Shown piece after piece: positions 53,865 to 63,022 of a stretch of DNA of 64,000 bases. The notes beneath the pieces were generated by a model. The model was not told the origin of the DNA. It saw nothing but the letters and a program-made list of their open reading frames with translations, and searched no databases. The first letter of the stretch is position 1, and every line of letters starts with the position of its first letter. The DNA comes from Leptospirales bacterium (GTDB lineage Bacteria > Spirochaetota > Leptospiria > Leptospirales > Leptonemataceae), in NCBI GenBank assembly GCA_019694685.1, contig JAIBBM010000019.1:1-64000 (forward strand), in the 5' to 3' direction. A program made the translations under genes and the position numbers.

Positions 53865-54970
53865 CAGCCAAACAACCGTTTTTGTGCGGACCACGCGTTT
53901 TCAAATTCTTCCGCTGTGATTGGGATCCCGAATACTGGCTTTCCTGGTTTTTCAAGAAGAACAAAACGAATCTGCCCGCCTGTGTTCTTTTTGTCGAATT
54001 TCATATGCTCAAGCAGCTCGGCCGCCCCGAATCCAGCAGTGTCCAGAGGAAGAGCAAGCTTCTGCATCAGGGAAAGCATGCGCTCTCTGTCCGTAGCAGA
54101 CAACCCCGTTTTCTCTGAAAGTAGAAGTGCTGTGACCAGGCCACGCGACACAGCCTGGCCGTGCGAAAACTTTTTATAGTGAGTGATAGACTCCAGCGCA
54201 TGTGCTGTGGTGTGACCCAGGTTCAGGATCGATCTCAGGCCCGCTTCTTTTTCATCCTGCGAAACTATGGACGCTTTGAATCTAACATTGTCGCGAATCA
54301 CAAGAGAGAGAATCTCGGGTTTGCGAATATTTTGCACGTTCTGTTCCAGATAGTTCAGGTCGCGCGACGTTTCTTCCAGAAAAGAATGCTTCACAATTTC
54401 TGCGAAGCCGCAGGACCATTCGTCTTCTGGCAAAGTGGAGAAAACAGAAACATTGCAGTATACAAAGGCCGGATGATAAAAAGAACCAACCATATTCTTT
54501 CCGAAATCGGCATTCACTGCCACTTTCCCGCCCACGCTCGAATCCACAGAAGCAAGCAGAGTGGTTGGAATCTGAATGAAAGGAACTCCGCGAAGAATTG
54601 TGGATGCGACAAATCCTGCGAAATCGCCAACGACGCCGCCGCCAGGGGCGATGATAGAACTGGAGCGATCGATTCCTGACTGGATCAACCAGTTGTAGAC
54701 TTCACCGAGCTGGTTCAAGTGTTTGTTCTCTTCTCCCTGCTCTATCAAATAGAGGCGATCGCGAGGCACACCCGATTCGCGGAAAAACAAATCCAGGACC
54801 GATTCAAGACCTTTCTGGCTGATGACAAAAAGTTTGCCTGGTCTTTCGCGCAAGATCTGGGCGAGACCGGCGTACGATTCCTGAATGAAAATGGGATACT
54901 CGTAGGGAGCACTTCCCGGAAGTCTGATGTTTGCCGCCGCTTCCATCATCTGTTTACCATCAATTTCCAA
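53864..54970 (-). CDS. aroB: 3-dehydroquinate synthase
   Basis: AroB turns DAHP into 3-dehydroquinate, the second step of the shikimate path. 368 residues: the NAD site IIAPGGGVVGDFAGFVAS, then IQIPTTLLASVDSSVGGKVAVN, the metal ligands in GFAEIVKHSFLEE, NLGHTTAHALE and the C-terminal HGQAVSRG. Domain lengths are normal. The ATG at 54970 overlaps the rnc stop by 11 bases; an internal Met at residue 8 is possible. It follows rnc and precedes the TPR-protein gene. Confidence 0.95.
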   Translation of the reverse strand: MEIDGKQMMEAAANIRLPGSAPYEYPIFIQESYAGLAQILRERPGKLFVISQKGLESVLDLFFRESGVPRDRLYLIEQGEENKHLNQLGEVYNWLIQSGIDRSSSIIAPGGGVVGDFAGFVASTILRGVPFIQIPTTLLASVDSSVGGKVAVNADFGKNMVGSFYHPAFVYCNVSVFSTLPEDEWSCGFAEIVKHSFLEETSRDLNYLEQNVQNIRKPEILSLVIRDNVRFKASIVSQDEKEAGLRSILNLGHTTAHALESITHYKKFSHGQAVSRGLVTALLLSEKTGLSATDRERMLSLMQKLALPLDTAGFGAAELLEHMKFDKKNTGGQIRFVLLEKPGKPVFGIPITAEEFENAWSAQKRLFG

Positions 54971-55709
54971 TCCGCATGCGGTGAAACTTCTTTAGGGCAT
55001 TGCTGGCTGCCTGGTGTTCTGCCTTTTTGCGCGATTCACCCGTGCCCTGGGCAATTTCTTTCCCAGAAAGAGAAACTGAAATTTGAAAAGTGCTCTTGTG
55101 ATCTGGTCCTATTTTTCCAAGCAGTTTGTATTCGGGCAGTGCTTTGCCCTGTTTCTGCAGGTATTCCTGAAGCTTGGTTTTGGGATCCCGGACATCCTCG
55201 CGTCCGGAGAGTTTCTCTATTTCGTCTGCAAGCAGTTCTGTCACAAAAGTATAGACAGCTTGCCAGCCGCGATCCACATACAATGCACCGATCACAGCTT
55301 CGAGAGCATCTGCCAGAATCGATGAGCGGGTCTTTCCGCCTGTCTGCTTTTCTCCACGGCCAAGCAGCAATACTTCTCCGAGAGAAATGCGCGAAGCAGC
55401 ACGCGCGAGAGTTTGTTCGGACGCGAGGCTTGCCTTGATGCGTGCCATTCTTCCTTCGTCCATGTTCTGATAACTGCGAAATAGTGAATCGTTTATGATG
55501 AGGCCAAGCACGGAGTCTCCCAGATATTCCAGACGCTGGTTATCCGGTATGGGAGGTTTTTGTTCATGCGCGAAGCTGGAGTGCACAAGCGCGCCGTGAA
55601 GGAGGGTCAGGTCTTTGAAAGGTAGGTGAGTCTTTTTCGCGAATACAGCCAGTCTGGCTTTGCGGTCAGGGGGCAGATCTTGCGTCTTACGAAACAGCCG
55701 AATGCCCAT
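54960..55709 (-). CDS. rnc: Ribonuclease III
   Basis: Rnc cuts double-stranded RNA in rRNA maturation and mRNA decay. 249 residues: the signature NQRLEYLGDSVLGLIIND with the catalytic Glu/Asp, a second metal site in LADALEAVIGALYVDRGW, and a C-terminal double-stranded RNA-binding domain (about 170-245) with the LPEYKLLGKIGPDHKSTFQ strand and KKAEHQAASNALKK helix. It follows acpP, as in many bacteria. A 10-bp hairpin stands just upstream of its start and may control it. Confidence 0.95.
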   Translation of the reverse strand: MGIRLFRKTQDLPPDRKARLAVFAKKTHLPFKDLTLLHGALVHSSFAHEQKPPIPDNQRLEYLGDSVLGLIINDSLFRSYQNMDEGRMARIKASLASEQTLARAASRISLGEVLLLGRGEKQTGGKTRSSILADALEAVIGALYVDRGWQAVYTFVTELLADEIEKLSGREDVRDPKTKLQEYLQKQGKALPEYKLLGKIGPDHKSTFQISVSLSGKEIAQGTGESRKKAEHQAASNALKKFHRMRIGN

Positions 55710-55721
55710 TCAGAGAAAAGT

Positions 55722-55745
55722 GCCGGCAATCTTGCGATTGCCGGC
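55722..55745 (-). terminator. Hairpin between acpP and rnc
   Basis: GCCGGCAATC-TTGC-GATTGCCGGC is a perfect 10-bp stem with a 4-base loop, 9 bases after the acpP stop. On the reverse strand it is followed by ACTTTTCTC, a weak T-run, so it may terminate only part of the transcripts or act as a processing site. Confidence 0.65.
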
Positions 55746-55753
55746 GCAGCAGA

Positions 55754-55990
55754 TTACTTGGAAGCGTGCTCGTCGATGTAACGAGATACGTCGCCAACTG
55801 TCTGAATTTTTTCAGCATCTTCGTCAGAGATTTCGATGCCGAACTCTTCTTCAAGAGCCATAACAAGCTCAACAGTGTCGAGCGAGTCAGCGCCGAGATC
55901 GTCAATGAAGTGAGCTTCTGGAGTGACTTCTGATTCGTCTACTCCAAGCTGCTCGACGATGATAGCTTTGATTTTTTCCATATCAGCCAT
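55754..55990 (-). CDS. acpP: Acyl carrier protein
   Basis: 78 residues. [20 protein letters not shown] contains the Ser (DSL) that carries 4'-phosphopantetheine; the acidic helix II binds fatty-acid synthase partners. The ATG at 55990, with GGAGG seven bases upstream, gives the normal ACP length; the frame to 56053 is too long. A TTGAGC at 56044-56039 could be its -35. Downstream of fabG but separated by a strong terminator, so it is probably transcribed on its own, with rnc. Confidence 0.97.
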   Translation of the reverse strand: MADMEKIKAIIVEQLGVDESEVTPEAHFIDDLGADSLDTVELVMALEEEFGIEISDEDAEKIQTVGDVSRYIDEHASK

Positions 55991-56079
55991 TATAGGCCTC
56001 CACGTTTTTGATTGGTACCCCTGTAGTAGGTACGAGGTGCTCAAAATGACCATGCCCTTTGCGCGGGCAAGTGCAAAAC

Positions 56080-56116
56080 CAAAAAAAAATCCGTGGTCTT
56101 GAAAAAACCACGGATT
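56080..56116 (-). terminator. Intrinsic terminator of fabG
   Basis: On the reverse strand a 10-bp stem (AATCCGTGGT / ACCACGGATT) with a 9-base loop is followed by about nine T residues. It is 23 bases after the fabG stop. Confidence 0.93.
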
Positions 56117-56139
56117 CTTCGCACGTGCAAAAACTGTGA

Positions 56140-56901
56140 TTAGTCTGCAGAAGCTGGCTGAAAACCGCCCCCGTTGATCTCCAGTACGTGGCCTGTGATG
56201 AAAGACGCCATATCAGAGGATAGAAATGCGACTCCGTTTGCGATGTCTTCTGGGAGTCCAGCTCTCTGAAGTGGAATCATCTTTACCATACGGCTGCGAA
56301 TCGCTTCCGGAATTGCGTCTGTCATGTCCGTTTTGATGAAACCGGGTGCAATTGCGTTGCTTCTGATGCCGCGGCTTGCGCCTTCGAGTGCCACTGCCTT
56401 TGTAAATCCTACCACACCTGCCTTGGAGGCGGAGTAGTTGGTCTGGCCCATGTTGCCGTCTTTTGCAATAGAAGAAATGTTCACGATTGCACCGGAACGC
56501 TGCTTCATCATCTGCTTGAAAGCAGGCTGGGTGCAGTTGAAAGTTCCAGTCAGGTTCACTGCAATCACAGCATCCCATTGCTCTGGCTTCATGCGCATGA
56601 GCAGTGTATCTTTTGTGATCCCTGCATTGTTCACCAGAATATCAATATGGCCGAATTCCTTGACGCATGCGTCAATGAGTGCTTCTGCCTGATCGAGTTT
56701 TGAAATATCTCCTGCGTGTGAGATGGCTCTTTTTCCAGTGGCCGATGCGATTTCTTTTGCTGTGGCTGCTGCCTGCTCTGCATTGATATCGCTGATGACT
56801 ACGTCTGCGCCCAGGCTGGCCAGTTTCAGTGCGATTGCTTTGCCGATTCCTCTAGCAGAACCGGTAATGACGGCTGCTTTGCCGGTAAGATTGATGCTCA
56901 T
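56140..56901 (-). CDS. fabG: 3-oxoacyl-[acyl-carrier-protein] reductase
   Basis: FabG reduces beta-ketoacyl-ACP with NADPH in fatty acid elongation. 253 residues of the short-chain dehydrogenase family: [13 protein letters not shown] (cofactor), [20 protein letters not shown] with the catalytic Ser, [15 protein letters not shown] with Tyr-x3-Lys, and [22 protein letters not shown] precedes the ATG. It neighbours acpP but ends in its own terminator. Because the family is broad, an acetoacetyl-CoA reductase (PhaB) role is conceivable, but the acpP context favours fatty acid synthesis. Confidence 0.9.
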   Translation of the reverse strand: MSINLTGKAAVITGSARGIGKAIALKLASLGADVVISDINAEQAAATAKEIASATGKRAISHAGDISKLDQAEALIDACVKEFGHIDILVNNAGITKDTLLMRMKPEQWDAVIAVNLTGTFNCTQPAFKQMMKQRSGAIVNISSIAKDGNMGQTNYSASKAGVVGFTKAVALEGASRGIRSNAIAPGFIKTDMTDAIPEAIRSRMVKMIPLQRAGLPEDIANGVAFLSSDMASFITGHVLEINGGGFQPASAD

Positions 56902-57012
56902 GGAAGACTCCCCGATTGTTGCGACGGCATTGTGCCGTCTTGGTCCAATTCTCTGAAGAACTTGCTCATGACCAGCGTTTTTGGGCGAAAGGAACGCCAG
57001 GCAAACAGGCGA

Positions 57013-58233
57013 TCAGTATTTGTTCAGATAACCGCTCAGTAGAATCGACGTACAGAGGGATCCGGCGGCGCCGGTGTCCGTGTATCTATAAGTAGCCTCG
57101 TTGTAAGGCGCGAAGTAGACTCTTCCTGTGGAAGTAACGATCCCGCCCATAAAGGCACCTGGAGGAAGACCTCCCGGGCCGTACGTTGCTACGGTTCCTG
57201 TTCCAGGATCTATATAGTAAAAATTACCGGCATCATGAGGTACGAGGTAGATTCGTCCGCCCGGGCCAATGACTCCTCCATCAAAAGCATTGCTTCCGGG
57301 TGCTGCCGGACCAAACGTCACAACCGAATCGTTTGAGGTGTCAATGTATCGATACGTAGTACTTAGGTACGGAACAAGATAAATGCGACCGGTAGATGCA
57401 AGAACTCCTCCGTGAAATGCGTCGCCTCCAGGTGCCGCCGTACCCAACGCAAATACGGTATCAGTGAATGTATCTATGTAGCGAAACGTTGTGTTGGCCG
57501 CGGGAATCAGATACGCCTTTCCGTTTGGTCCCAGAACTGCGCCGTGGTAAGCGCTCGAACCAGGGGCTGCGGGGCCAAACGAGGATACTGTGTCATTGGT
57601 CGGGTCTATGTAGGAATACGTAGTGCTGTTGAATGGAGCCATGTAGATGCGACCGTTCGGCGCAAGAACTCCGCCCTGGAAGGCAGCTCCTCCTGGCGCT
57701 GTTCCAAAACTCCCTACAGTATCCGTGGCAGTATCGATGGTGCGATACGACGTAGCATTGAAAGGAATCAAATAGATCTTTCCGTTGGGCGCGAGCACTC
57801 CGCCGCGAAACGCAGAGCCTCCAGGTGCTGCAGGCCCAAATGTGCTCACTGTTCCGGCCACAGGATCAATCACTCTGTAGCTGGTGGCTGAACCTGGAAC
57901 CAGGTAAATCTTCCCGTTGGGCGCAAGGACCGCTCCGCTGTATGCACCGGTTCCGGGAGCAGCCGGACCAAATGTAGTCACGGACTCCCCCTGCAAATGA
58001 CCTTTCACAGACTGCGATTCCAATTCGCTTTTCACAAACTGCCAGACTGCAGGCTGCGTTACGGATTGAAACGAAAACGAACAGGCGCGTGTGACATTAT
58101 AATAGACTACCAATGCAGTTAGAGCATCGTACTGCTTCAAATCTACAGGAAATCGAGCGCAGGCCGAAAGGAAAAAGAACCCGATCAAAAATGAAAACGA
58201 GCGAAGTCTAGTTTTACGTAAGATGCTGTGCAA
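57013..58233 (-). CDS. Lipoprotein with a seven-repeat beta-propeller
   Basis: 406 residues. A TTG start after AAAGGA is followed by a signal peptide ending in the lipobox FLSAC (Cys 25), so it is lipid-anchored. From about residue 88 to 387, seven ~43-residue units follow each other; each has FGPAAPG-like, AF.GGVLAPNGKIYL.P and YRYIDT..DTV parts. Seven copies suggest a closed seven-bladed propeller. The family resembles leptospiral propeller lipoproteins, but no catalytic or binding site can be read. The N-terminal ~60 residues after the Cys and the C-terminal 19 with one Cys are outside the repeats. Neighbours give no function. Confidence 0.85.
   Translation of the reverse strand: MHSILRKTRLRSFSFLIGFFFLSACARFPVDLKQYDALTALVVYYNVTRACSFSFQSVTQPAVWQFVKSELESQSVKGHLQGESVTTFGPAAPGTGAYSGAVLAPNGKIYLVPGSATSYRVIDPVAGTVSTFGPAAPGGSAFRGGVLAPNGKIYLIPFNATSYRTIDTATDTVGSFGTAPGGAAFQGGVLAPNGRIYMAPFNSTTYSYIDPTNDTVSSFGPAAPGSSAYHGAVLGPNGKAYLIPAANTTFRYIDTFTDTVFALGTAAPGGDAFHGGVLASTGRIYLVPYLSTTYRYIDTSNDSVVTFGPAAPGSNAFDGGVIGPGGRIYLVPHDAGNFYYIDPGTGTVATYGPGGLPPGAFMGGIVTSTGRVYFAPYNEATYRYTDTGAAGSLCTSILLSGYLNKY
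57073..57972 (-). repeat. Seven tandem ~130-base coding repeats
   Basis: The repeats of the propeller lipoprotein are visible at the DNA level: phrases such as GTACCAACGCAAA-like and CCAGGTGCTGC recur at ~130-base steps. The copies have diverged, so they are not a recent expansion. Confidence 0.8.
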
Positions 58234-58261
58234 CGGTAATCCTTTCTTTCATGCGAAACTT

Positions 58262-59275
58262 TCAGGCCTTTGCCAGTTCAGAAAGCAAACCAGGATAAGG
58301 AGACATCTCGCCCTTTTCAATGTAACCGATTGTTTCTACAACTGCCTTCATGCGCGGAACTGCTACATTCACTTTTCTGGCTGCATCCAGAACAGCACCG
58401 TGAATGCTTCGCACTTCAGTTGGTCTGTGGTTTTCTATGTCCTGCAGCATGGATGTCTTGATCTGTCTGTACTTGAGTCCGAGAGCTCGAAGCACGCTAT
58501 GCTGAACGATGCGCGGCCAACCACCTCTGCCAAATTTGAAAACAGAAATCCCACCGGGCACAATCTCTTCATGAACTCCCATCGCTTTGATCACGCTGCC
58601 CGTTTCTTCTAGAAGTTGAATGGCCAGCTCTCTTCCGTGTTTGTTTCCAAAAATAGGGCCGAGTGGTTCCCCGCTGATGGCTCCCAGACCATTGATCACG
58701 CAGTTGATGGCGAGTTTGTTCCAGCGAAAGCCTTTCGCATTGTCTGTCAAAATCACCGGCAAATGGGGCTCAAGAGCCAATTTCAAATCTTTGTCAGGCA
58801 TCCTTCCGTCTTCGCCCAGAATCAAATGCCCCGCATTCGACTGGTAATAGGAACCATCTTTGATTTGCACATTGTATCCCACAATTCCATCCATGCAGAA
58901 GGCAGCAGAAGCAGAAGGAAGAAGATCCAGTGGAATCCCATTTTGCAGCAGGATCAGTTTTCCGGATGGGGTCAGGAGCTTTCGCGCTGCGACCACTGAC
59001 TCCGGCAGATGAACACTCTTCATTCCAAGGAAGATGCGATCATAAGTTTCTCCGGATGAAATCAGTGACGCTTTCATCACACCGGAAGACGAATTTATTT
59101 CCACACGTTTTCGACCTGTTGTGAATAAAAAGCCGCGATTCAACTCCGCAAGCCTGCCTTGATCACGCGCCAGCAATGTAAACGGAATCCGGTTTAGGTA
59201 GAGGGCGCGTGCGATGCTTGCACCGATGGCTCCGAGACCAAGAATTGCAATGGAAGGATTCATGGAATCGGCCAT
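58262..59275 (-). CDS. Ketopantoate reductase-like protein (PanE/ApbA family)
   Basis: About 337 residues. The Rossmann start is IAILGLGAIGASIARAL, and FLGMKSVHLPESV, LLQNGIPL, KLAINCVINGLGAISGEPLG with the catalytic Lys, and a C-terminal SMLQDIENHRPTEVRSIHGAV are all PanE-like. PanE reduces ketopantoate to pantoate for CoA synthesis; other members act on related 2-keto acids. The frame is open to 59377, into the next gene; two Met codons at 59275 and 59263 are better starts, and neither has a ribosome-binding site. No other pan gene is nearby. Confidence 0.83.
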   Translation of the reverse strand: MADSMNPSIAILGLGAIGASIARALYLNRIPFTLLARDQGRLAELNRGFLFTTGRKRVEINSSSGVMKASLISSGETYDRIFLGMKSVHLPESVVAARKLLTPSGKLILLQNGIPLDLLPSASAAFCMDGIVGYNVQIKDGSYYQSNAGHLILGEDGRMPDKDLKLALEPHLPVILTDNAKGFRWNKLAINCVINGLGAISGEPLGPIFGNKHGRELAIQLLEETGSVIKAMGVHEEIVPGGISVFKFGRGGWPRIVQHSVLRALGLKYRQIKTSMLQDIENHRPTEVRSIHGAVLDAARKVNVAVPRMKAVVETIGYIEKGEMSPYPGLLSELAKA

Positions 59276-59354
59276 AGAACTGTGTAGCTCATGTGCTGGA
59301 AAAATCAAAGTATTTTTCACTTCTCCCACGAGGCGAAAGCGTGCCTTCCCCTTC

Positions 59355-60611
59355 TCAGTAGATCCTGAATTCAGCACCCGCGCTCACGCGGCGAAAGCGT
59401 CCATTGCCGCGCGGGTGATCGTACTGCCTTAAGATGACTTCGCTGAACCGAGCCTGCGAAAAGTACGCGCTCAGGAACAAATCGGCAGGGAAATTCTGAT
59501 TGGTCCGACTGCCGTACTGAATGTGAACGTCCTGGGCCATGTAACTGAGAAAAAGGCGAACGCGGGATGGAAGCGCGAAAAAACCCGTTAAAGTGTATTC
59601 AACCTGCCGGACCCACAGGGAGCCCCGGGTACTGATTTTGGTGGGCAGCTGGTAGGTGACGCCCGGAATGTTGAAGGGCCCGAACATTACTGTAACATGT
59701 TCGGATGAATTACCTGCGAAGGAGGCGACTGCTGCCTGACCTCGGATTTCCCAGCGAACTGCGGGCTCAAAACGAAGTTGAACGCCTCCGCGTGGACCTT
59801 CTCCATAGAGCCGCAATCTAAAATTTTGAATGAAACCCGTAAGATAGAAAGAAGGCGTAAAGACGAGAGGCGAAAACAACAAGCCGCTGAATTGAGTGGT
59901 GGAGTTAAATCCAGTCTTACCTGCGAACAAGAAAATTCGGAATCGTTCAGAAAACCGGAAAGGTTCCACGCCGGCCACCAGGGAAGCCTGCTGCAATTGT
60001 CCAAACCCTTTCAGTGACCAGAACTGAGTGCTTGAACTTGAATTGAGTCCGCCAGAGGACAAAGAAGGCAAGCCCAGTGCCGCCGTCTCGAGATGATTGC
60101 GATAAGATAAACCATCCGCTTCCACGTAGAAGCGATCTCCCTGATAGCCTGCATTTGCATCCTCACCATTTGCAGGACGTCGCGCAAAACCTGGAAACGC
60201 ATTGGCCTGCGCTCCATTTGGGATCAAACTGGCTTCGATGCGATCATGGATGAGAATGGATTCCTGCGGAAAATAAATTCGCCCCGAACCCGCGCCCATT
60301 CCGATCCAGAATCCAGTGGGAACAGCTTGCCTGCGATCTGCGATCGCCTGATCGATTTGCTTTTGTCTGGTTTCCGATGCAGCGCGCGCATCCGCAAGCC
60401 TGCGCTTGTATGATTCGGTCCCGGAGTCATCCTCTCTGAATGCCGCAATTTCTGATTTGGAGATTGATTGAACGCCGTCTTTTGACTCAAGAGTGATCGA
60501 CGATGGATCCTGGCACGTGACTTTACCGGTGAGTACAGAACCGTCGCGCAAGCGCACGGTGTCCGCCACGAGCGAAAGAGGCATCAGCAATAGAAAGATA
60601 AGGATGCGCAA
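59355..60611 (-). CDS. Outer-membrane protein with LA_0442/LA_0875-like N-terminal domain
   Basis: 418 residues with a TTG start (AGGGG upstream) and a signal peptide ending near LVAD. Residues about 18-60 form a small Sm-like barrel (TVRLRDGSVLTGKV...SITLESKDG...ISKSEIAAF), the short domain found at the start of leptospiral LA_0442/LA_0875-type proteins. A coiled-coil stretch follows, then about 300 residues rich in Gly, Phe and Arg with alternating hydrophobicity and a final Tyr (AGAEFRIY), the usual sign of an outer-membrane barrel. Function unknown. This is the best lineage marker in the window. Confidence 0.75.
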   Translation of the reverse strand: MRILIFLLLMPLSLVADTVRLRDGSVLTGKVTCQDPSSITLESKDGVQSISKSEIAAFREDDSGTESYKRRLADARAASETRQKQIDQAIADRRQAVPTGFWIGMGAGSGRIYFPQESILIHDRIEASLIPNGAQANAFPGFARRPANGEDANAGYQGDRFYVEADGLSYRNHLETAALGLPSLSSGGLNSSSSTQFWSLKGFGQLQQASLVAGVEPFRFSERFRIFLFAGKTGFNSTTQFSGLLFSPLVFTPSFYLTGFIQNFRLRLYGEGPRGGVQLRFEPAVRWEIRGQAAVASFAGNSSEHVTVMFGPFNIPGVTYQLPTKISTRGSLWVRQVEYTLTGFFALPSRVRLFLSYMAQDVHIQYGSRTNQNFPADLFLSAYFSQARFSEVILRQYDHPRGNGRFRRVSAGAEFRIY

Positions 60612-60683
60612 ATGAACCCCGATCAGACGACTTTTTCGATGATGTGTCCGCGTTTCTCAGCGAACCGTGGCGCGCTTTGAGCT

Positions 60684-61697
60684 TCAGATTGTGATGCAGA
60701 CTTTGCCAAAGTGTTTGCCATCTGCCAGATACTGGATGGCCGCCGGAGTCTGGTCAAACGAAAAAGTCCGATCTATGACTGGCCTGACTTTGTGAATTTC
60801 GTATGCGCGGGCCACAGAAGCCAGACTGTCGCGGCTTCCCACGAGTATTCCCTGCATGCGCACATTCTGCATCAAGATGGGAAGTAGATTTAGATCGCGA
60901 GCAGATCCAGCTAGAATTCCGATCAAGCTGATCTGTCCAAAAAACTTCACCGCGCGAAGCGATTCTTCCAGAGTCCCGGCCCCGCCCACTTCAATGATGT
61001 GGTCCGCGCCTTCCATGCTGGTGAGCTTGCGCACTTCTTTGGACCATTGCGGCTTTTCGCGGTAATTGATGACTTCATCTGCCCCCAGTTTTCGCGCAAG
61101 CTCCAGCTTCTCATTCGAGCTCGAAGTAACAATGACTCTCGCGCCGAGCATTTTGCCGATCTGTAAAGCGAAGATCGAAACGCCGCCAGTACCCAGAACC
61201 ACAATCGTGCTGCCAGGTGGAACTACAGCTTCTGTGACCAGAGCGCTCCATGCGGTTACACCCGCACACGGAAGAGTGGATGCTTCTTCGTAGGTCATGA
61301 AATCGGGAATTCGCACCAGGCTCTTTTCAGGAAAAACTCTAAGTTCTGTGAGTGTTCCGTCCAGTGGACCGCCCAGAGAAGAATTGCGAACTTGTTTGAT
61401 ACCTGGAGTGCCGGAAATCCAGTCCAGAGCGAAACAGGACATCACTCTGTCTCCTGTCTTGTATTCAGAAACTCCAGGACCGGTGGAGACCACTTCACCC
61501 GCAGCATCTGAACCAGGGATCAAAGGGAGTTTGTATTTTGGATTGTACTGACCAATGACTGTGAGAAAATCCCTGTAGTTCAGGGAAGCGGCGCGCATAC
61601 GAACGAGCACTTCTCCGTGACCTGGAACCGGATCCGGTCTTTCCGAAATCTTCAGATTTTCTATTCCAAACGCGGACTGAATTTCAAAAGACTTCAT
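60684..61697 (-). CDS. Medium-chain dehydrogenase/reductase (quinone-oxidoreductase type)
   Basis: 337 residues of the MDR family. The N-terminal domain has MRAASLNYRDFLTVIG and LIPGSDAAGEVVSTGPGV; the cofactor domain has VVLGTGGVSIFALQIGKMLGA and ARKLGADEVINYRE. Structural and catalytic zinc cysteines are missing, so it is probably an NADPH-dependent quinone or enoyl reductase. It lies 58 bases downstream of ccr on the same strand, with CAGGAGA just upstream of its ATG. The position suggests, but does not prove, a role in acyl-CoA reduction. Confidence 0.85.
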   Translation of the reverse strand: MKSFEIQSAFGIENLKISERPDPVPGHGEVLVRMRAASLNYRDFLTVIGQYNPKYKLPLIPGSDAAGEVVSTGPGVSEYKTGDRVMSCFALDWISGTPGIKQVRNSSLGGPLDGTLTELRVFPEKSLVRIPDFMTYEEASTLPCAGVTAWSALVTEAVVPPGSTIVVLGTGGVSIFALQIGKMLGARVIVTSSSNEKLELARKLGADEVINYREKPQWSKEVRKLTSMEGADHIIEVGGAGTLEESLRAVKFFGQISLIGILAGSARDLNLLPILMQNVRMQGILVGSRDSLASVARAYEIHKVRPVIDRTFSFDQTPAAIQYLADGKHFGKVCITI

Positions 61698-61755
61698 TGC
61701 GATTCTCCTGATAGGCGATCCATCGGCGCCCGCGACTGCGGACGCCGGAATCTAT

Positions 61756-63000
61756 TTACTTGCGACCCAGGCCTTCGGAAGGAGCGCCTACTAGAATCGA
61801 CATGTTGCCATGAGGATGCTTGTTTTCGCGCATCAACTGGTGGCATGCACCTGTTTCTTCAAACTTGTAAGTTTTGGAGAGGCATGGATCCACTTTCTTC
61901 TGCATGACCAGGTCATTGAGTCCTTTGCAGTTTTCGTCGTTTGCGAAGTGAGAACCCTGCAATCTCTTCTGACGCATCCAGAGATAACGAAGATCCCCTG
62001 TTGCATTGAAGCCAGTTGTTCCAGCGCAGATGACTACCATACCGCCTGTTTCGCATACGAATACAGAAGTTGGTAGAGTGGATTCTCCTGGATGTTCAAA
62101 TACGATCTGAGGATTCCTGCCCTTTCCTGCGATGTCCCAGATTGCTTTTCCAAATTCGCGCGCTGATTTGGTCCACTGGCCGAACACTTCGCCTTTGTTG
62201 ATTTCGGTTGTCAGAGCGCCCCAGTGCTTGAAATTGTTTCTGTTGATTGTGCCGGCTGCACCCAGTTTCTTACAGTATTCAATCTTGTCGTCTGAACTGA
62301 TCACTGCAATGGGAAGAGCCCCTGCTGCTTTCGCAATCTGAATGGCCATGGAACCAAGTCCACCTGCACCGCCCCAGATCAAAACCACATCGTCTTTTTG
62401 AACGCTGTTGGGAGACCAGTGGTGAAGCATGCGATACGCAGTGGCAGCAACCAGCATGTATGCTGCGGCTTCTTCCCAGGTAAGATGAGGAGGTTTTGGA
62501 AGACATTGATGATCCTGCACTTTGCAGAATTGAGCGAAGGATCCCCAGTTGCTTTCATAACCCCAGATGATTTGCGATGGAGCAAACATTGGATCTTTTC
62601 CTGCTTTCACCCACGGATCGTTGCGATCCCAGATTCCGCAATGGACGACCACTTCATCTCCCACTTTTACATTCTTCACATCGCTTCCGACTTTATAAAC
62701 GATTCCAGAAGCATCTGAACCGCCGATGTGGAACTTCTCAGGTTCTCCTTTCTTGTTTCGCGCGGCAATTACATCTACTGGATAACCCAGAGCGGCCCAA
62801 ACGTTGTTGTAGTTCACACCTGCTGCCATCACTGCAACGAGCACTTCATCCGGAGCAATGTCCGGAACATCGATCTGCTCTACCTGAAACGCAGTGCGAG
62901 GTTCTCCGTATCGCTCTGGTCTTACGAGCTGAGCGTGCATTTTTTTGGGAACTTCTCCAAGCGGAGGGAGTGTTCCAACGGGTACGATTTCTTGTGCCAT
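61756..63000 (-). CDS. ccr: Crotonyl-CoA carboxylase/reductase
   Basis: Ccr reductively carboxylates crotonyl-CoA to ethylmalonyl-CoA with NADPH and CO2, the key step of the ethylmalonyl-CoA pathway. 414 residues: the start [53 protein letters not shown], the [15 protein letters not shown] segment, [15 protein letters not shown] and [15 protein letters not shown]. Residues known to hold CO2 (Asn in NYNNVW, Glu in GYES, His in GSHFA) seem to be present by eye alignment; a Tyr stands where a Phe is usual. Its partner ecm is 56 kb away in this window. No ribosome-binding site is clear; TTGCTC is 34 bases upstream. Confidence 0.95.
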   Translation of the reverse strand: MAQEIVPVGTLPPLGEVPKKMHAQLVRPERYGEPRTAFQVEQIDVPDIAPDEVLVAVMAAGVNYNNVWAALGYPVDVIAARNKKGEPEKFHIGGSDASGIVYKVGSDVKNVKVGDEVVVHCGIWDRNDPWVKAGKDPMFAPSQIIWGYESNWGSFAQFCKVQDHQCLPKPPHLTWEEAAAYMLVAATAYRMLHHWSPNSVQKDDVVLIWGGAGGLGSMAIQIAKAAGALPIAVISSDDKIEYCKKLGAAGTINRNNFKHWGALTTEINKGEVFGQWTKSAREFGKAIWDIAGKGRNPQIVFEHPGESTLPTSVFVCETGGMVVICAGTTGFNATGDLRYLWMRQKRLQGSHFANDENCKGLNDLVMQKKVDPCLSKTYKFEETGACHQLMRENKHPHGNMSILVGAPSEGLGRK

Positions 63001-63022
63001 TCGCCCAAAAGTACCGGATCAC

